A DNA stretch of 64,000 nucleotides, from contig NC_085865.1 of assembly GCF_034702125.1 (NCBI RefSeq), positions 19,661,781 through 19,725,780 on the forward strand. Reading direction: 5' to 3'. This stretch comes from Engraulis encrasicolus (lineage: Eukaryota > Chordata > Actinopteri > Clupeiformes > Engraulidae). The notes beneath the pieces are model-generated. The model was not told where the DNA came from. It was given only the letters and a program-made list of their open reading frames with translations, and made no database searches. Numbering within the stretch: the first letter of the stretch is position 1; each line of letters begins with the position of its first letter. The position numbers and the translations under genes were made by a program. Of this stretch, positions 24,501-30,289 are shown in pieces.

Positions 24501-26985
24501 AGTTTGCTTTTGCTCAAACTCAAGTCACATGGGTGTTAGAAAAACCCCAGAGATGGCAATGCTGGTACAGGAAAAAGCAAATCGCTGCACTTGACAAGAA
24601 GTAGCTTGTGCTTGATTTTGGCTTGTTATGGTGTATGTATACCTTAACAAATTACAGACTGGACCAAGTTCTTGAAATAAAATGTATTTAAACTGTAGTA
24701 GTGACAACTATAATGGAAGATACTAGTTGAAACTAGTCCTCATCAAAGGCCTTCTCTACTTACAAACCCCAACTCCGGTGAAGTTGGGACGTTTGGTAAA
24801 CAGTGAATAAAATCAAAATGCTATCATTTTCAAAACATTCAATCTATTCATTAGATGGAGAATAGTGAAAAGACAACATATTAAGTGTTAAAACCGAGAA
24901 AAAATATTGTTTTTTTGGGGACATATGTACTCATTTCTAATTTGATAAATCCAACACGTCTCAAATAAGTTGGGACGGGGATCAGTGAAATTTAGTAAAC
25001 ATCCAAATAAGATAAAATAACAAAGAAGAACATTTCAAAATGAATTGTACTGACGGACAATATAGGTGTCAAGGTATAAGATCATCACAGAGAGGCTGAG
25101 TCACTCAGAATTAAAGATGCAAATGGAATAATTACCATAGTTATTACATACATTTTTGAATTCCCTTTGATTTACCACGATTGAGTGTATATAAGACATA
25201 TTTTTGTTACTAAAATCATTGTATAGGTTCATGACATCATGAAATATATATTGGCTGTAGTCTCACTCTAATTCCTGGAGTGCTAGAGCTATTGAAAATT
25301 GACCATATTAAGAATGCTTAATGCGTGCAAATGATACAGGGGTGTAACATTCTCCTAAGCACCTGAGCTCACTTGAAATAAACCCAGAAGACATGGGAAA
25401 CTGTCCTTTGCTTACAGAAGTCAGCAGAAGTTGTAGAAGTCCATTCTTTTTGACAATAATAGAGCATTGCACATCCTGTGCTACAGTGAAAATGGACCAT
25501 CCAACTTGTGTTAGTGCTAACTTCAAAAGTCAGCCTCCATGATGGCATGCGGGTGCAGTAGTGCATTGGTTAAGATGTTCTCACTCATCTGTAGAGTTAA
25601 ATACAGTGCTGAATGGTATAAATGGGTTTTAAACAGCATGAAAAGCCACTCATGCATTATATTTTGAAGGGAGATCTTCGATTACTGCCACATAGTAAGG
25701 TCAAATTGCATTCTCTACTATGTTTTAACCCATTGATGCCTGATGTGGCGTTGCGCAACATTGACCTTGGCACCTGGAGCTGCATGGCGCAACATTCAGG
25801 CTCATGAGATTTGAGACAACTTTATTAAAAATCTCTGTTTATTTGAGATGAATGAACACATTCTAATGACAGATGAGGGTCTTAGCATTTAAATGCAACT
25901 TAGTGCATATTTTGATGTGCTTCAGAAGCTGAGATATTTAGATTTGTTTAAGCTTAGGGCAGCTTTTCTTAAAAAGGGCTCAGGCATTCAGCACCCTTTT
26001 TTGCCGGTGCCTTAGGCGTCAATGGGTTAACAGTTTGGCTCCATCATAAGGACCAGCAGGTGATAAAATGGTGGGCTTTTGGTCAAGACCTGTCACACTG
26101 TAAGCACTACAGGAAGGAAAACATTGCAAAACATGACAAGGAATACACCCACCATTTAAGCTGGTGAAATAATGTCCAAGATAGGAATTAACACTGTTTT
26201 TTATATAAAATCATCTCATCGGTTAATGTATTTAACTGTTAAGTGTTGTCTTTTGTTTTGTTTTTAGTCTTCCTCGACATTTGCTGCCATTTATTGTCCC
26301 CGTCCCAACTCTTTTGAGATGTGTTGGATTTATCAAATTAGAAATTAGTACATATGTCCCCCAAAACAATATTTTTTCTCGGTTTTAACACTTAATATGT
26401 TGTCTTTTCACTATTCTCCATCTAATGAATAGATTGAATGTTTTGAAAATGATAGCATTTTGATTTTATTCACTGTTTACCAAACGTCCCAACTTCACCG
26501 GAGTTGGGGTTTGTAGATAAGCAGATATACAATATGTTGCCATATTCTGTAAGAGCCCCATTACCAGCCGAACTGAAAATATTTACTTGAACCAATGTTT
26601 TAAAATAGCTGAATATGTCCATTCTCAGAGGATGTAAGTGGAACAACATGCAACTTGCTTGGCTGAATATAGGTAGCATAATAGCCTTGTTTACGCTGTG
26701 AGCTGTGGAAGCAAGGTGTGATGCTGATGGTGTGTGCGTGCATGTGTGCTTGTGATCGGAGGCCCCATGCTGGCACGCAACTGCCAACGATAACATGGAA
26801 AAAGGAGTGATAATATGGTGTTGAAGGTACTGTTAGTTAGGGAGCCGCTCCATCTGGAAACGCAGGTGATACCTTTATCCTTAGGACATCATGAACAGAC
26901 GATTCTAGTGCTGCAAAAGACTCCTTTAAGCCAAATTTGGATTGTGCCACAATAAATGTATATCTGTCAATCCACATAAAGGAGT

Positions 26986-27046
<61 letters not shown>

Positions 27047-28214
27047 AGGCGTGACTCCGGAGATGTGTGTACTGGTGCAGAGGAGGATCTACCCCTTCCT
27101 GCTCATGGTGCTGGTGCTGCTTGGCATCCTTACCTTCCAAATTCGCCAGTTCAAACGCCTTTACGAGCACATCAAAAACGACAAGTGAGTATTCTCCCTC
27201 TTCTCCTTCTCTCTCTCTCTGTCTCTCTCAAACACACACAAACACACAGTCACCTGTTTAAAATAAAATGACTCGCATTGCCTCGCTGTGTACAATACCT
27301 CTTGACAAGAAACCTCTGACTGGTTTGATGTGGCAAACATTGTGCGCTAATTGCGCGTGTGCATTGGCAACAAAATCCGTTTGATTACTTGAACACCGAC
27401 CAACAACAGCGCTGTGTAAACATTTCAACAACACTTGTCACTTGCAGTTCCTACCACATCAGAGGAAAAAGTCAACTGTTTGAAATAGGATGCTGAGGGT
27501 TTGTGGTGCCTTGATGGGGTTGATTTAATGAGCGTGTAGTTAAGAGATACTACAAATGAATGCCACAATTGATCCCAACACAGATCATTTCACAGATACA
27601 GTATAAATAGCTAATTGCAAGCGTGCATTGGAAACAAAGTCGGTTACATCTACACATTTCATAGAATTTCCATGACCTCTGAATGCACAAAATATGGGTA
27701 AGAATAGGAAATTTAGCTCTGTAGTCACTAATTTGTAACAGCCAGTCTTTCTAATTGCCATATTCAGTCAACTCGCTTCTGGCATGTTTGCCTGAATTGA
27801 CAAGTTTCTTGACATCTTCAGATTCTATAATGTTGCGGGAAGTATTTTATACAAAAGAAAAGCACTATTGTGTTCAAATTCTGTGATATTCCCTGACTGC
27901 ACATGCAAAATGCTCGAATTCCACGACTTTCCATGATTGGAAAAACCTCTTGAATTTCCATGATATTCCAGAAATTCCATGACCAGTGGGAACCCTGTAC
28001 AAATTGCCTTTCGCTTGTATGTATGTGATGAGTAACTTAAAAACAATGTGTGTTAATTGTTTCACGACTATTTGAAAGACTTTAATGGCGTTTCTGGTTG
28101 TCAACCCCTGCGTGTCACTACAGGTACCTTGTGGGACAGAGGCTGGTGAACTATGAGAGGAACAACGCCAGTCGAGTCAGCGGCGCCATGCCTGACTTCC
28201 CACCCCAAGAATAG
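125..28214 (+). CDS. marchf6: marchf6, ER membrane RING-CH E3 ubiquitin ligase (22 coding exons, 5' end missing)
   Basis: Coding exons: 125-197, 1307-1475, 2947-3205, 3467-3528, 3978-4010, 4154-4205, 4713-4771, 5234-5314, 5537-5605, 5728-5802, 6054-6188, 7067-7186, 7432-7532, 15084-15221, 17834-18059, 19088-19157, 20614-20795, 21703-21837, 23171-23260, 24315-24447, 27049-27184, 28124-28214. All introns are GT-AG and all phases agree, giving 828 codons plus TAG. The product matches vertebrate MARCHF6 from about residue 110 to the C terminus. The RING-CH domain and first membrane segments are outside the window. MARCHF6 is a polytopic ER/inner nuclear envelope ubiquitin ligase, orthologous to yeast Doa10, that degrades misfolded and short-lived proteins, including sterol-synthesis enzymes (family knowledge). 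Visible here are the acidic loop, the TEB4-Doa10 membrane core, many hydrophobic segments and the conserved C-terminal element. No internal stop is seen. Confidence 0.96.
371..447. repeat. (CT)n microsatellite
   Basis: Uninterrupted CT dinucleotides, about 38 units. Confidence 0.98.
813..970. mobile_element. hAT-like MITE, GGGCCC-rich family, 8-bp TSD
   Basis: Starts CAGGGCCGCTGAC and ends GTCGGCGGGCCTG (imperfect inverted termini). Flanked by a perfect 8-bp duplication TGTCACCT at 805-812 and 971-978. The interior has repeated GGGCCC words. Related copies lie at 33960, 34554, 58430, 58650 and 60795. Non-coding; transposed in trans by inference. Confidence 0.8.
1070..1287. repeat. (GT)n microsatellites before marchf6 exon 2
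   Basis: Two arrays, 1070-1144 and 1233-1287, separated by GT-rich degenerate sequence. The second ends 19 bases before the exon 2 acceptor. Confidence 0.97.
1307..1475 (+). CDS. marchf6: marchf6 exon 2
   Basis: Encodes a membrane segment ([20 protein letters not shown]) followed by [18 protein letters not shown]. Phase 1 in, phase 0 out; donor GTGAGT. The acceptor CTCCAG lies 19 bases after a long GT array, so its polypyrimidine tract is mostly TG/TTG. Confidence 0.95.
1476..2946 (+). other. marchf6 intron without recognised features
   Basis: AT-rich unique-looking sequence. No repeat array, gene or clear transposon end was recognised. Confidence 0.6.
2947..3205 (+). CDS. marchf6: marchf6 exon 3: Ala-repeat and acidic cytosolic loop
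   Basis: Encodes a low-complexity hydrophilic loop. Twelve alanines in a row come from a GCA/GCC repeat at 2953-2988, followed by Pro/Glu/Asp-rich sequence with an 8-9 residue Glu run near the end. Mammalian MARCHF6 has an Asn/Ala/Glu-rich loop at the same place. The frame was chosen by phase with exons 2 and 4; it reads the CAG repeat as Ala, not Gln. Confidence 0.92.
3467..3528 (+). CDS. marchf6: marchf6 exon 4
   Basis: Encodes [20 protein letters not shown] plus one Arg, essentially invariant in vertebrates. Acceptor TGCACAG, donor GTGAGC. Confidence 0.95.
3978..4010 (+). CDS. marchf6: marchf6 microexon 5 (33 nt)
   Basis: Eleven codons, [11 protein letters not shown], phase 0 on both sides, between CCTTTAG and GTATGC. 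It matches the MARCHF6 protein exactly at this place. Confidence 0.95.
4154..4205 (+). CDS. marchf6: marchf6 exon 6
   Basis: Encodes [17 protein letters not shown], part of a membrane segment in the conserved TEB4-Doa10 region. Acceptor CCTGCAG; donor GTATGT. Confidence 0.95.
4290..4656. mobile_element. TTAA-flanked MITE, copy 1
   Basis: Inverted ends TTAAAGGGACACTGTG at 4290 and CACAGTGTCCCTTTAA at 4641-4656, perfect over 16 bases, with the TTAA target included at each end. Length 367, non-coding. TTAA targets suggest a piggyBac- or Kolobok-type transposase. Related copies are at 20855 and 23940. Confidence 0.85.
4713..4771 (+). CDS. marchf6: marchf6 exon 7
   Basis: Encodes [20 protein letters not shown]. 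The Pro-Tyr-His-Ile-Gly motif is a hallmark of the TEB4-Doa10 core. Mammals end this stretch with His rather than Tyr. Donor GTGAGT. Confidence 0.95.
4772..5233 (+). other. marchf6 intron, no features recognised
   Basis: AT-rich intron sequence containing short ATTCATTCATTCA tracts near 5070-5092. Confidence 0.6.
5234..5314 (+). CDS. marchf6: marchf6 exon 8
   Basis: 27 codons, [20 protein letters not shown] and on to LCH, forming a membrane segment. Phase 0/0. The donor GTATCC is weak (lacks A/G at +4 to +5). Confidence 0.93.
5383..5463. repeat. CT-rich compound microsatellite
   Basis: CTCTCTTT-type repeats filling most of the short intron between exons 8 and 9. Confidence 0.95.
5537..5605 (+). 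CDS. marchf6: marchf6 exon 9
   Basis: 23 codons, [20 protein letters not shown] and VVK; basic cytosolic loop leading into the next membrane helix. Acceptor TATCCAG, donor GTAATA. A CT-rich array fills most of the short upstream intron. Confidence 0.94.
5728..5802 (+). CDS. marchf6: marchf6 exon 10
   Basis: 25 codons, [20 protein letters not shown] and DICSL. It carries the membrane Glu-Ile-Gly and Cys-Gly-Trp-Trp residues conserved between MARCHF6 and Doa10. Confidence 0.95.
6054..6188 (+). CDS. marchf6: marchf6 exon 11
   Basis: 45 codons including [20 protein letters not shown] and [12 protein letters not shown], near-identical to mammals. The acceptor tract is TG repeats followed by TTTGCAG. 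Donor GTGAAC. Confidence 0.95.
6189..7066 (+). other. marchf6 intron with LINE-tail-like repeat
   Basis: At 6236-6362 a sequence of the type TTTATTTGTTTAGTGGGATAG leads into (CAAT)n/(CCAT)n; this pattern is typical of the 3' end of a non-LTR element with a simple-repeat tail (inference). (CTGT)n lies at 6620-6650 and (TTGA)n at 6953-6988. Confidence 0.5.
7067..7186 (+). CDS. marchf6: marchf6 exon 12
   Basis: 40 codons, [20 protein letters not shown] and [20 protein letters not shown]; one of the most conserved parts of the family. Donor GTAAGT. Confidence 0.96.
7432..7532 (+). CDS. marchf6: marchf6 exon 13
   Basis: Encodes [20 protein letters not shown] and [13 protein letters not shown]; a membrane segment. 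Phase 2 out (AG of a Ser codon). Donor GTAATG opens the 7.5-kb intron that hosts the PABP retrogene. Confidence 0.95.
7533..8350 (+). other. marchf6 intron 13, left part
   Basis: No repeat or gene recognised; AT-rich. Confidence 0.6.
8351..8514 (-). other. PABP retrogene 3' flank with A-rich remnant
   Basis: After TAA at 8515-8517 the - strand runs ~120 bases to an A-rich stretch, AATAATAAAAAAAAA, read from 8371 down to 8357. This may be a short decayed poly(A) tail of the retroposition event. It could equally be chance AT-rich DNA. Confidence 0.4.
8515..10456 (-). CDS. cytoplasmic poly(A)-binding protein retrogene, join(10456..8840, 8697..8515)
   Basis: Antisense inside marchf6 intron 13. 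The best ATG is at 10454-10456; an in-frame GTG lies 25 codons upstream with no ATG above it. The product is 599 aa if the 142-nt segment 8698-8839 is spliced out; PABPC1/4 proteins are ~630 aa. Four RRMs are visible: RNP2 motifs LYVGDL, IFIKNL, VYIKNF, LYVKNL and RNP1 motifs [34 protein letters not shown] shortened Pro/Gln-rich linker follows, then a C-terminal MLLE ([20 protein letters not shown]) split by the segment. The absence of all ancestral introns marks a retrocopy. PABPs bind mRNA poly(A) and eIF4G and bind PAM2 peptides via MLLE (family knowledge). Divergent features are Arg for Gly in RRM4 RNP1 and Pro for Arg in two VGR motifs after RRM2 and RRM3. A pabpc1 or pabpc4 parent is likely. 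Expression is unproven. Confidence 0.87.
8698..8839 (-). mobile_element. repeat-derived segment acting as candidate intron in the PABP retrogene
   Basis: On the - strand the junctions read ATGCAG|GTGGGT and TCTATGCAG|GCC. Both are strong splice sites, and removal restores the MLLE domain with no residue gained or lost against the family. The same 7 bases ATGCAGG occur at both ends (plus-strand 8839-8845 and 8697-8703), as a target-site duplication would. The insert ends in (CTAT)n(CCAT)n after ACAATTGTCCGAAAGGACAA, resembling a LINE/SINE 3' tail. It is 142 nt, not a multiple of 3. Confidence 0.8.
10384..10456 (-). repeat. tandem repeat in PABP retrogene N terminus
   Basis: AACGCTGCCCAGCGTTGCGG-type units (- strand) occur twice, encoding NAAQRCGP and NAAQRCPV just before RRM1. 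PABPC1 has a short PxxxxYPMASLYVGD start instead, so these repeats are new to the retrocopy. Confidence 0.8.
10599..13249. mobile_element. 2.65-kb TTAA-flanked DNA transposon, no intact transposase
   Basis: Left end TTAAAGGGGTCCTATTATGC (10599-10618) and right end GCATAATAGGGCACCTTTAA (13230-13249) are inverted with 2 mismatches in 20 and include TTAA. Only short ORFs occur inside, so it is a decayed or non-autonomous element. TTAA plus this terminus fits piggyBac or Kolobok superfamilies. The interior is rich in TAGGCCTA-like words. It begins ~140 bases upstream of the PABP retrogene ATG. Confidence 0.75.
13250..15083 (+). other. marchf6 intron 13, right part; possible THAP-like fragment
   Basis: Mostly unannotated AT-rich sequence. 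At 14819 the + strand reads [17 protein letters not shown], resembling the start of a THAP zinc finger (CxxxC spacing), but the following residues to 15022 do not continue the C2CH pattern. It may be a fragment of a THAP-bearing transposase or chance. Confidence 0.35.
15084..15221 (+). CDS. marchf6: marchf6 exon 14
   Basis: Acceptor CCGTGTAG. Encodes [20 protein letters not shown] then [20 protein letters not shown] and VTAGYLL. Donor GTAAGT at 15222. The 3' 50-60 bases of this exon, the donor and a CA array are repeated in tandem downstream. Confidence 0.95.
15248..15578. repeat. (CA)n arrays between exon 14 copies
   Basis: CA arrays at about 15258-15305, 15402-15442 and 15548-15578, each following ATGCACGCACG and part of the tandem unit. 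Confidence 0.95.
15320..15890 (+). repeat. three duplicated copies of marchf6 exon 14 3' end with splice donor
   Basis: Near-identical copies of the last ~53 bases of exon 14 plus its GTAAGTGG donor and a following (CA)n start at 15322 and 15459. A degraded copy starts at about 15825; it has lost part of the middle and carries GTAAGC. Units are about 137-150 bp. Each clean copy reads [18 protein letters not shown] in the exon frame, four residues different from the real exon. No good acceptor precedes them; the nearest AG is ATGGCAG, which would give a 50-nt pseudo-exon that breaks the frame. Confidence 0.9.
15579..15790. mobile_element. hAT-like fragment splitting the exon-14 repeat array
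   Basis: Begins CTAGGGCTGGGCGGTTCTGG, a terminus typical of fish hAT MITEs, and repeats ACGGTTTTCT. The right end runs into CA repeats and no matching terminus is seen. It sits between the third and fourth exon-14 copies. Confidence 0.45.
16791..17079. mobile_element. hAT-like MITE, CTGATAGT family, copy 1
   Basis: Ends AGGGCTGATAGT and ACTATCACCCCT are inverted with one mismatch; flanking 8-mers CCAAGTGT/GCAAGTGT differ at one base. About 290 bp, non-coding. About 85-90% similar by eye to the copy at 19777, in the same orientation. Confidence 0.75.
17080..17833 (+). other. marchf6 intron, no features recognised
   Basis: AT-rich with GTT/AAC trinucleotide tracts near 17506-17535. Confidence 0.55.
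17834..18059 (+). CDS. marchf6: marchf6 exon 15: Asn-rich loop
   Basis: Encodes [20 protein letters not shown], an Asn-rich stretch from AAC repeats (17891-17936), then [20 protein letters not shown] and [14 protein letters not shown]. Mammals have a shorter Asn-rich stretch at this spot. Phase 0 out; donor GTATGT. Confidence 0.95.
18068..18315. repeat. dispersed SINE-like repeat, copy 1
   Basis: Shares long stretches with 45430-45745, for example CAACTCCCATTGTC, GTGCGGCGGGACGGTA, GGGAGAGCACTGGTT and CATGACTGCCC. Begins 8 bases after the exon 15 donor. Family unnamed. Confidence 0.7.
18432..18805. mobile_element. hAT-like AT-rich MITE
   Basis: TAGAGCTGGGACTG at the left and ATGTCCGAACCCTA at the right are inverted relatives. 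Flanked by ATTATTAT at 18424-18431 and 18806-18813 (perfect but low complexity). The interior has ATTAAT/GATTAAT repeats. Confidence 0.65.
19088..19157 (+). CDS. marchf6: marchf6 exon 16
   Basis: Encodes [20 protein letters not shown] and TLP, a membrane helix. Acceptor TTTGTAG, donor GTAAGC. Confidence 0.95.
19158..19776 (+). other. marchf6 intron, no features recognised
   Basis: No gene or repeat end recognised before the hAT-like element at 19777. Confidence 0.55.
19777..20078. mobile_element. hAT-like MITE, CTGATAGT family, copy 2
   Basis: CAGGGCTGATAGT and ACTATCACCCCTG termini. Same orientation as copy 1 at 16791. Non-coding. Confidence 0.75.
20281..20480. repeat. ACATTACATTTAGCAGACAC-type dispersed repeat
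   Basis: (ACATT)n leads into TTTAGCAGACACTTTTAACC and AAAGCAACTCACAAAGAGG, a very common teleost repeat of uncertain class. A second copy, split by a hAT-like element, is at 50590-51240. Confidence 0.65.
20614..20795 (+). CDS. marchf6: marchf6 exon 17
   Basis: Encodes [20 protein letters not shown] and [20 protein letters not shown] through QEWSLM. Conserved membrane helix and loop. Acceptor GTGTCCAG, donor GTAAAC. Confidence 0.95.
20855..21223. mobile_element. TTAA MITE, copy 2 (inverted relative to copy 1)
   Basis: Ends TTGAAAGGTGCACAGTG and CACAGTGCACCTTTAA. The interior matches the reverse complement of 4290-4656, for example CATGAAAAGGGGGATCTTCT. The left TTAA is mutated to TTGA. Confidence 0.8.
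21368..21665. mobile_element. hAT-like MITE next to exon 18 acceptor, perfect 8-bp TSD
   Basis: TAGGGGTGTA and TACACCCCTA termini, flanked by ATATTAAA at 21360-21367 and 21666-21673. The interior is full of ATCGAT/GATTCGA words. It lies 37 bases before exon 18. Confidence 0.85.
21703..21837 (+). CDS. marchf6: marchf6 exon 18
   Basis: 45 codons, [20 protein letters not shown] to [11 protein letters not shown]. Membrane helix and conserved loop. A hAT-like insertion ends only ~37 bases before the exon. Confidence 0.95.
21864..22131. repeat. two-copy tandem repeat (~130 bp) after exon 18
   Basis: 21864-21991 and 21992-22131 share GTGTGAGAGAGAA/GTTAGAGAGAAG, TGATTGTCAG, ATTTATTTAGA and CCATTGTCCATGT in the same order. 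About 75% identical by eye. Confidence 0.75.
22132..23170 (+). other. marchf6 intron, no features recognised
   Basis: Unique-looking AT-rich intron sequence with no gene or transposon end recognised. Confidence 0.55.
23171..23260 (+). CDS. marchf6: marchf6 exon 19
   Basis: 30 codons, [20 protein letters not shown] and [10 protein letters not shown]; invariant in vertebrates. Confidence 0.96.
23286..23450. repeat. CT-rich low-complexity tract
   Basis: Imperfect CTCTCTGCC/TCTCTC repeats after exon 19. Confidence 0.85.
23940..24255. mobile_element. TTAA MITE family, partial copy 3
   Basis: Shares CATGGAGAAGATCC, TTCATGTGTGGAAAAGTTAA-like and GATAAATATTCATGAAAA with 4290-4656 in the same orientation. 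Both termini are lost. Confidence 0.7.
24315..24447 (+). CDS. marchf6: marchf6 exon 20
   Basis: Encodes [20 protein letters not shown] then a membrane helix ([20 protein letters not shown]). Acceptor TTCGCAG; donor GTGAGT. Confidence 0.95.
24761..26515. mobile_element. DNA transposon with ~220-bp terminal inverted repeats
   Basis: Starts TACAAACCCCAACTCCGGTG and ends CACCGGAGTTGGGGTTTGTA. The inverted arms 24761-24980 and 26296-26515 stay almost identical over their whole length. TA at each end is the likely target. The ~1.3-kb interior has only short ORFs. The AGTTGGGAC-type terminus is common in fish; superfamily not assigned here (ISL2EU- or Kolobok-like are possibilities). It lies in the intron before exon 21. 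Confidence 0.88.
26990..27044. repeat. (GT)n at the exon 21 acceptor
   Basis: About 27 GT units directly followed by GCGCAG and the exon. Confidence 0.97.
27049..27184 (+). CDS. marchf6: marchf6 exon 21
   Basis: Encodes [20 protein letters not shown] then [19 protein letters not shown] sequence (here [16 protein letters not shown]). Directly preceded by a ~55-bp (GT)n and GCGCAG, so there is no ordinary polypyrimidine tract. Phase 2 out (AA of a Lys codon). Confidence 0.95.
27185..28123 (+). other. last marchf6 intron, no features recognised
   Basis: CT tract at 27205-27228. Near 27890-27985 short CCATGA/TTCCATGA words recur. No gene. Confidence 0.55.
28124..28214 (+). CDS. marchf6: marchf6 last coding exon
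   Basis: Encodes [20 protein letters not shown] and AMPDFPPQE, then TAG. The [11 protein letters not shown] motif is the C-terminal element conserved from Doa10 to MARCHF6 and needed for ligase function (family knowledge). The last 20 residues diverge from mammals. Confidence 0.95.
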
Positions 28215-28490
28215 ACATGCATGACATGACAAGACGATACCTCTCTCACCATGAAATTGTACAGCTAATCTGCCATTTTTATTTTGGTTGTATGTCGTGG
28301 CTGTCGTGTGTGGGTGTGTAAATGTGCGTGTGCAAAAAACTAGTGTGTGTTTGTTGTCATTGCCTTTGCGCAGCACGGACAACTGTACATATGTAAATAA
28401 CTGGCACACAGATCAGTAGAGCGACCATTGTACATTTCTAAAAGAAAAATGTATGTAAATTAATTTATTAAAGCATATTGTCACTAGTTG
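28215..28490 (+). promoter_or_regulatory. marchf6 3' UTR with ATTAAA poly(A) signal
   Basis: After the stop, ATTAAA at 28467-28472 is the best poly(A) signal; AAAGAAAAAT lies upstream and a GT-rich TTGTGTTTTGTG follows at 28488-28499. Cleavage near 28485-28495 is inferred. A more distal site cannot be excluded. Confidence 0.5.
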
Positions 28491-28770
28491 TGTTTTGTGA
28501 TTTTGGATTTAATTATCGCAATGGAAAACCATTACATTATTACTTATTCTCACACATGTTTAGTTGATTCCAGGTCAAAGCTGTACAGTACAGATTTCTG
28601 TTGTTAATGCACCGCATACATTTTTAATTGAGGAAGTGCATACATTTTTTTAATTGAGGAAACACATGATTGTCAATTACAAAATTAAGGCATCATTGTG
28701 GAGGTAGGCAAATAGGAGGCACAATTAGCAGCGTAATTCTTTACATCGTGAATGAATTGCTGGAAAATAT

Positions 28771-29011
28771 ATGAAGAGCTCTTTTCCAAAGTGAGATATA
28801 TCCATTTTATAGAATGTTGGGAAATTGACATTTTTGTATTGGGCATTACATTGAATTGCATTGTAAAATGCATTTTATAGAGGTTTAAAAAGTATTTTCT
28901 CCAAACATTTGAATGGCAATAATTCACACATAAATGACAGTAAATTACAATATTATATTGCAAAAAGTAAAAAAAATGGTGGATATAGCGTTTTGGAAAA
29001 GAGCTCTTCAT
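28771..29011. mobile_element. MITE with GAAGAGCTCTTTTCC termini
   Basis: ATGAAGAGCTCTTTTCCAAA at 28771-28790 is the exact reverse complement of 28992-29011. Total 241 bp, non-coding. No clear target duplication. Lies between the 3' ends of marchf6 and the N-acetyltransferase gene. Confidence 0.85.
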
Positions 29012-29381
29012 TTACAGGTATGCATGCTGCATAAAGCTGTCTAATTGTCCTTGCAGAGATGAGAGCTCATGCAAGGGGTTCAGGTAGATGGAGCAGCCAG
29101 CAGTGATGAGGACCAGCCCCACTGAATATAGCTAACCAGCCAATAAGACTGAGGAGTGTGAGGTTTGTTCCACTATCTTGAGACAGGCACACTGGCTTTG
29201 TTAGGCCTGCACTTAATGTACACTGCAGTTGCACCTGCAATCTCATCCAATTATGTATAATGGCCTTGAACACATGCATCCTGATCAGTAAACATGCAGG
29301 CGTGGGATGTATGCTGGCTTATCAAAATGAATGGCAAAGCTGCTTCCAACTCAATGCGGTTGGAGATTGCGGCCTTCCAAA

Positions 29382-30257
29382 TCAGTACCTGACTGGGGGA
29401 GGCATAATATCCTCATCCTTTGGGATGAGTGGAGAGGAAAGCTCAATCCCAAACTTTTCTTTCAGTATGGCTGGGATCTCTTCAGCTGTCAACTCTTGGG
29501 TGGTTTTGACCACAGAGCCTCCCTCCTCTGTGGGGTAAGTGGTGACCAGCAGTTTAAAGCCAATGTATGTGATCCTTCCATGGGGCAACAGTAGAGTGCA
29601 GAGGGACTTGCAGAAGAACAGAGAGCAGGGGGAGGTCTGGTGGTAGACGCACATCTCTCTGTACTCCTCCCTTTGCCGCGGTTGCAATGTGAATTTGTAG
29701 CGTCCTTCCCAGGTTATGCCATCTTCTGTGGTTGCATCTTTGAAGCCTTCTGGAGTCTCACCTTGCGCCTCAACGCTGGTCTCCATAAAAATCATGTCTC
29801 CTCGACGTTTTAACCTGAAGACCCCGTGAGCCTGTTTTTGGGGGGCCTGTGTTTCAAGAGAGAGAGGCATTTCGAAGCACGCGCCAAAGCCCACATCACA
29901 TAACCACCTGTGTCCATCCAGAGTTACCATGGTGATGAAGTGGTCGAAAGGAGGGCCATACGCATTCGTGAATCGGCTTCTCACTTGTGCTGCAAGTATG
30001 GTTGTTTGGTACCCCAACTGTGCTAACAGCCACGAGAAGAGCCCGTTGATCTCATAGCAAACGCCTCCTCGGCGCTGCACAACTATCTTGTCGTACAGCC
30101 AAGGAATGTCCAGTTGGGTTTTTCCGCCACTGTGAGTGGTAAGATTTTCGAATGGCACATTCAGCATGTGGCAGCGGTGAACCTGCTGCAAAGTTTCCAA
30201 AGTTGGCAAAGCAGACCCGGAGTAGCCAATGCGGTTTAAGTAACGTTGCACCTCCAT
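29382..30257 (-). CDS. arylamine N-acetyltransferase, single coding exon
   Basis: 291 aa, the usual NAT length (290 in mammals). Catalytic triad: Cys67 in RRGGVCYE, His106 in PFDHF, Asp121 in CDVGFG; PFENL at 35-39 is also diagnostic. NATs are cytosolic enzymes moving an acetyl group from acetyl-CoA to arylamines and hydrazines. The start is ATG 30255-30257, giving MEVQRYLNRIGY, aligned with the mammalian MDIEAYLERIGY. Vertebrate NAT genes have one coding exon and 5' non-coding exons. Here a good acceptor (TTTGACTTTGCAG on the - strand) sits 19 bases before the ATG, matching that plan. It is convergent with marchf6 and divergent from ropn1l. The sequence cannot say which mammalian paralogue it corresponds to. 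Confidence 0.95.
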   Translation of the reverse strand: MEVQRYLNRIGYSGSALPTLETLQQVHRCHMLNVPFENLTTHSGGKTQLDIPWLYDKIVVQRRGGVCYEINGLFSWLLAQLGYQTTILAAQVRSRFTNAYGPPFDHFITMVTLDGHRWLCDVGFGACFEMPLSLETQAPQKQAHGVFRLKRRGDMIFMETSVEAQGETPEGFKDATTEDGITWEGRYKFTLQPRQREEYREMCVYHQTSPCSLFFCKSLCTLLLPHGRITYIGFKLLVTTYPTEEGGSVVKTTQELTAEEIPAILKEKFGIELSSPLIPKDEDIMPPPVRY

Positions 30258-30276
30258 TTCCGTAGTCCCACAAGTT

Positions 30277-30289
30277 CTGCAAAGTCAAA
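30277..30289 (-). promoter_or_regulatory. 3' splice site of a NAT 5' UTR intron
   Basis: TTTGACTTTGCAG on the - strand, just upstream of the coding exon. Its use is inferred from the usual NAT gene plan; the non-coding first exon was not located. Confidence 0.45.

Noticed and set aside
29260..29594. Plus-strand ORFs opposite the N-acetyltransferase gene
   Set aside because: Antisense shadows of the NAT frame without any domain.
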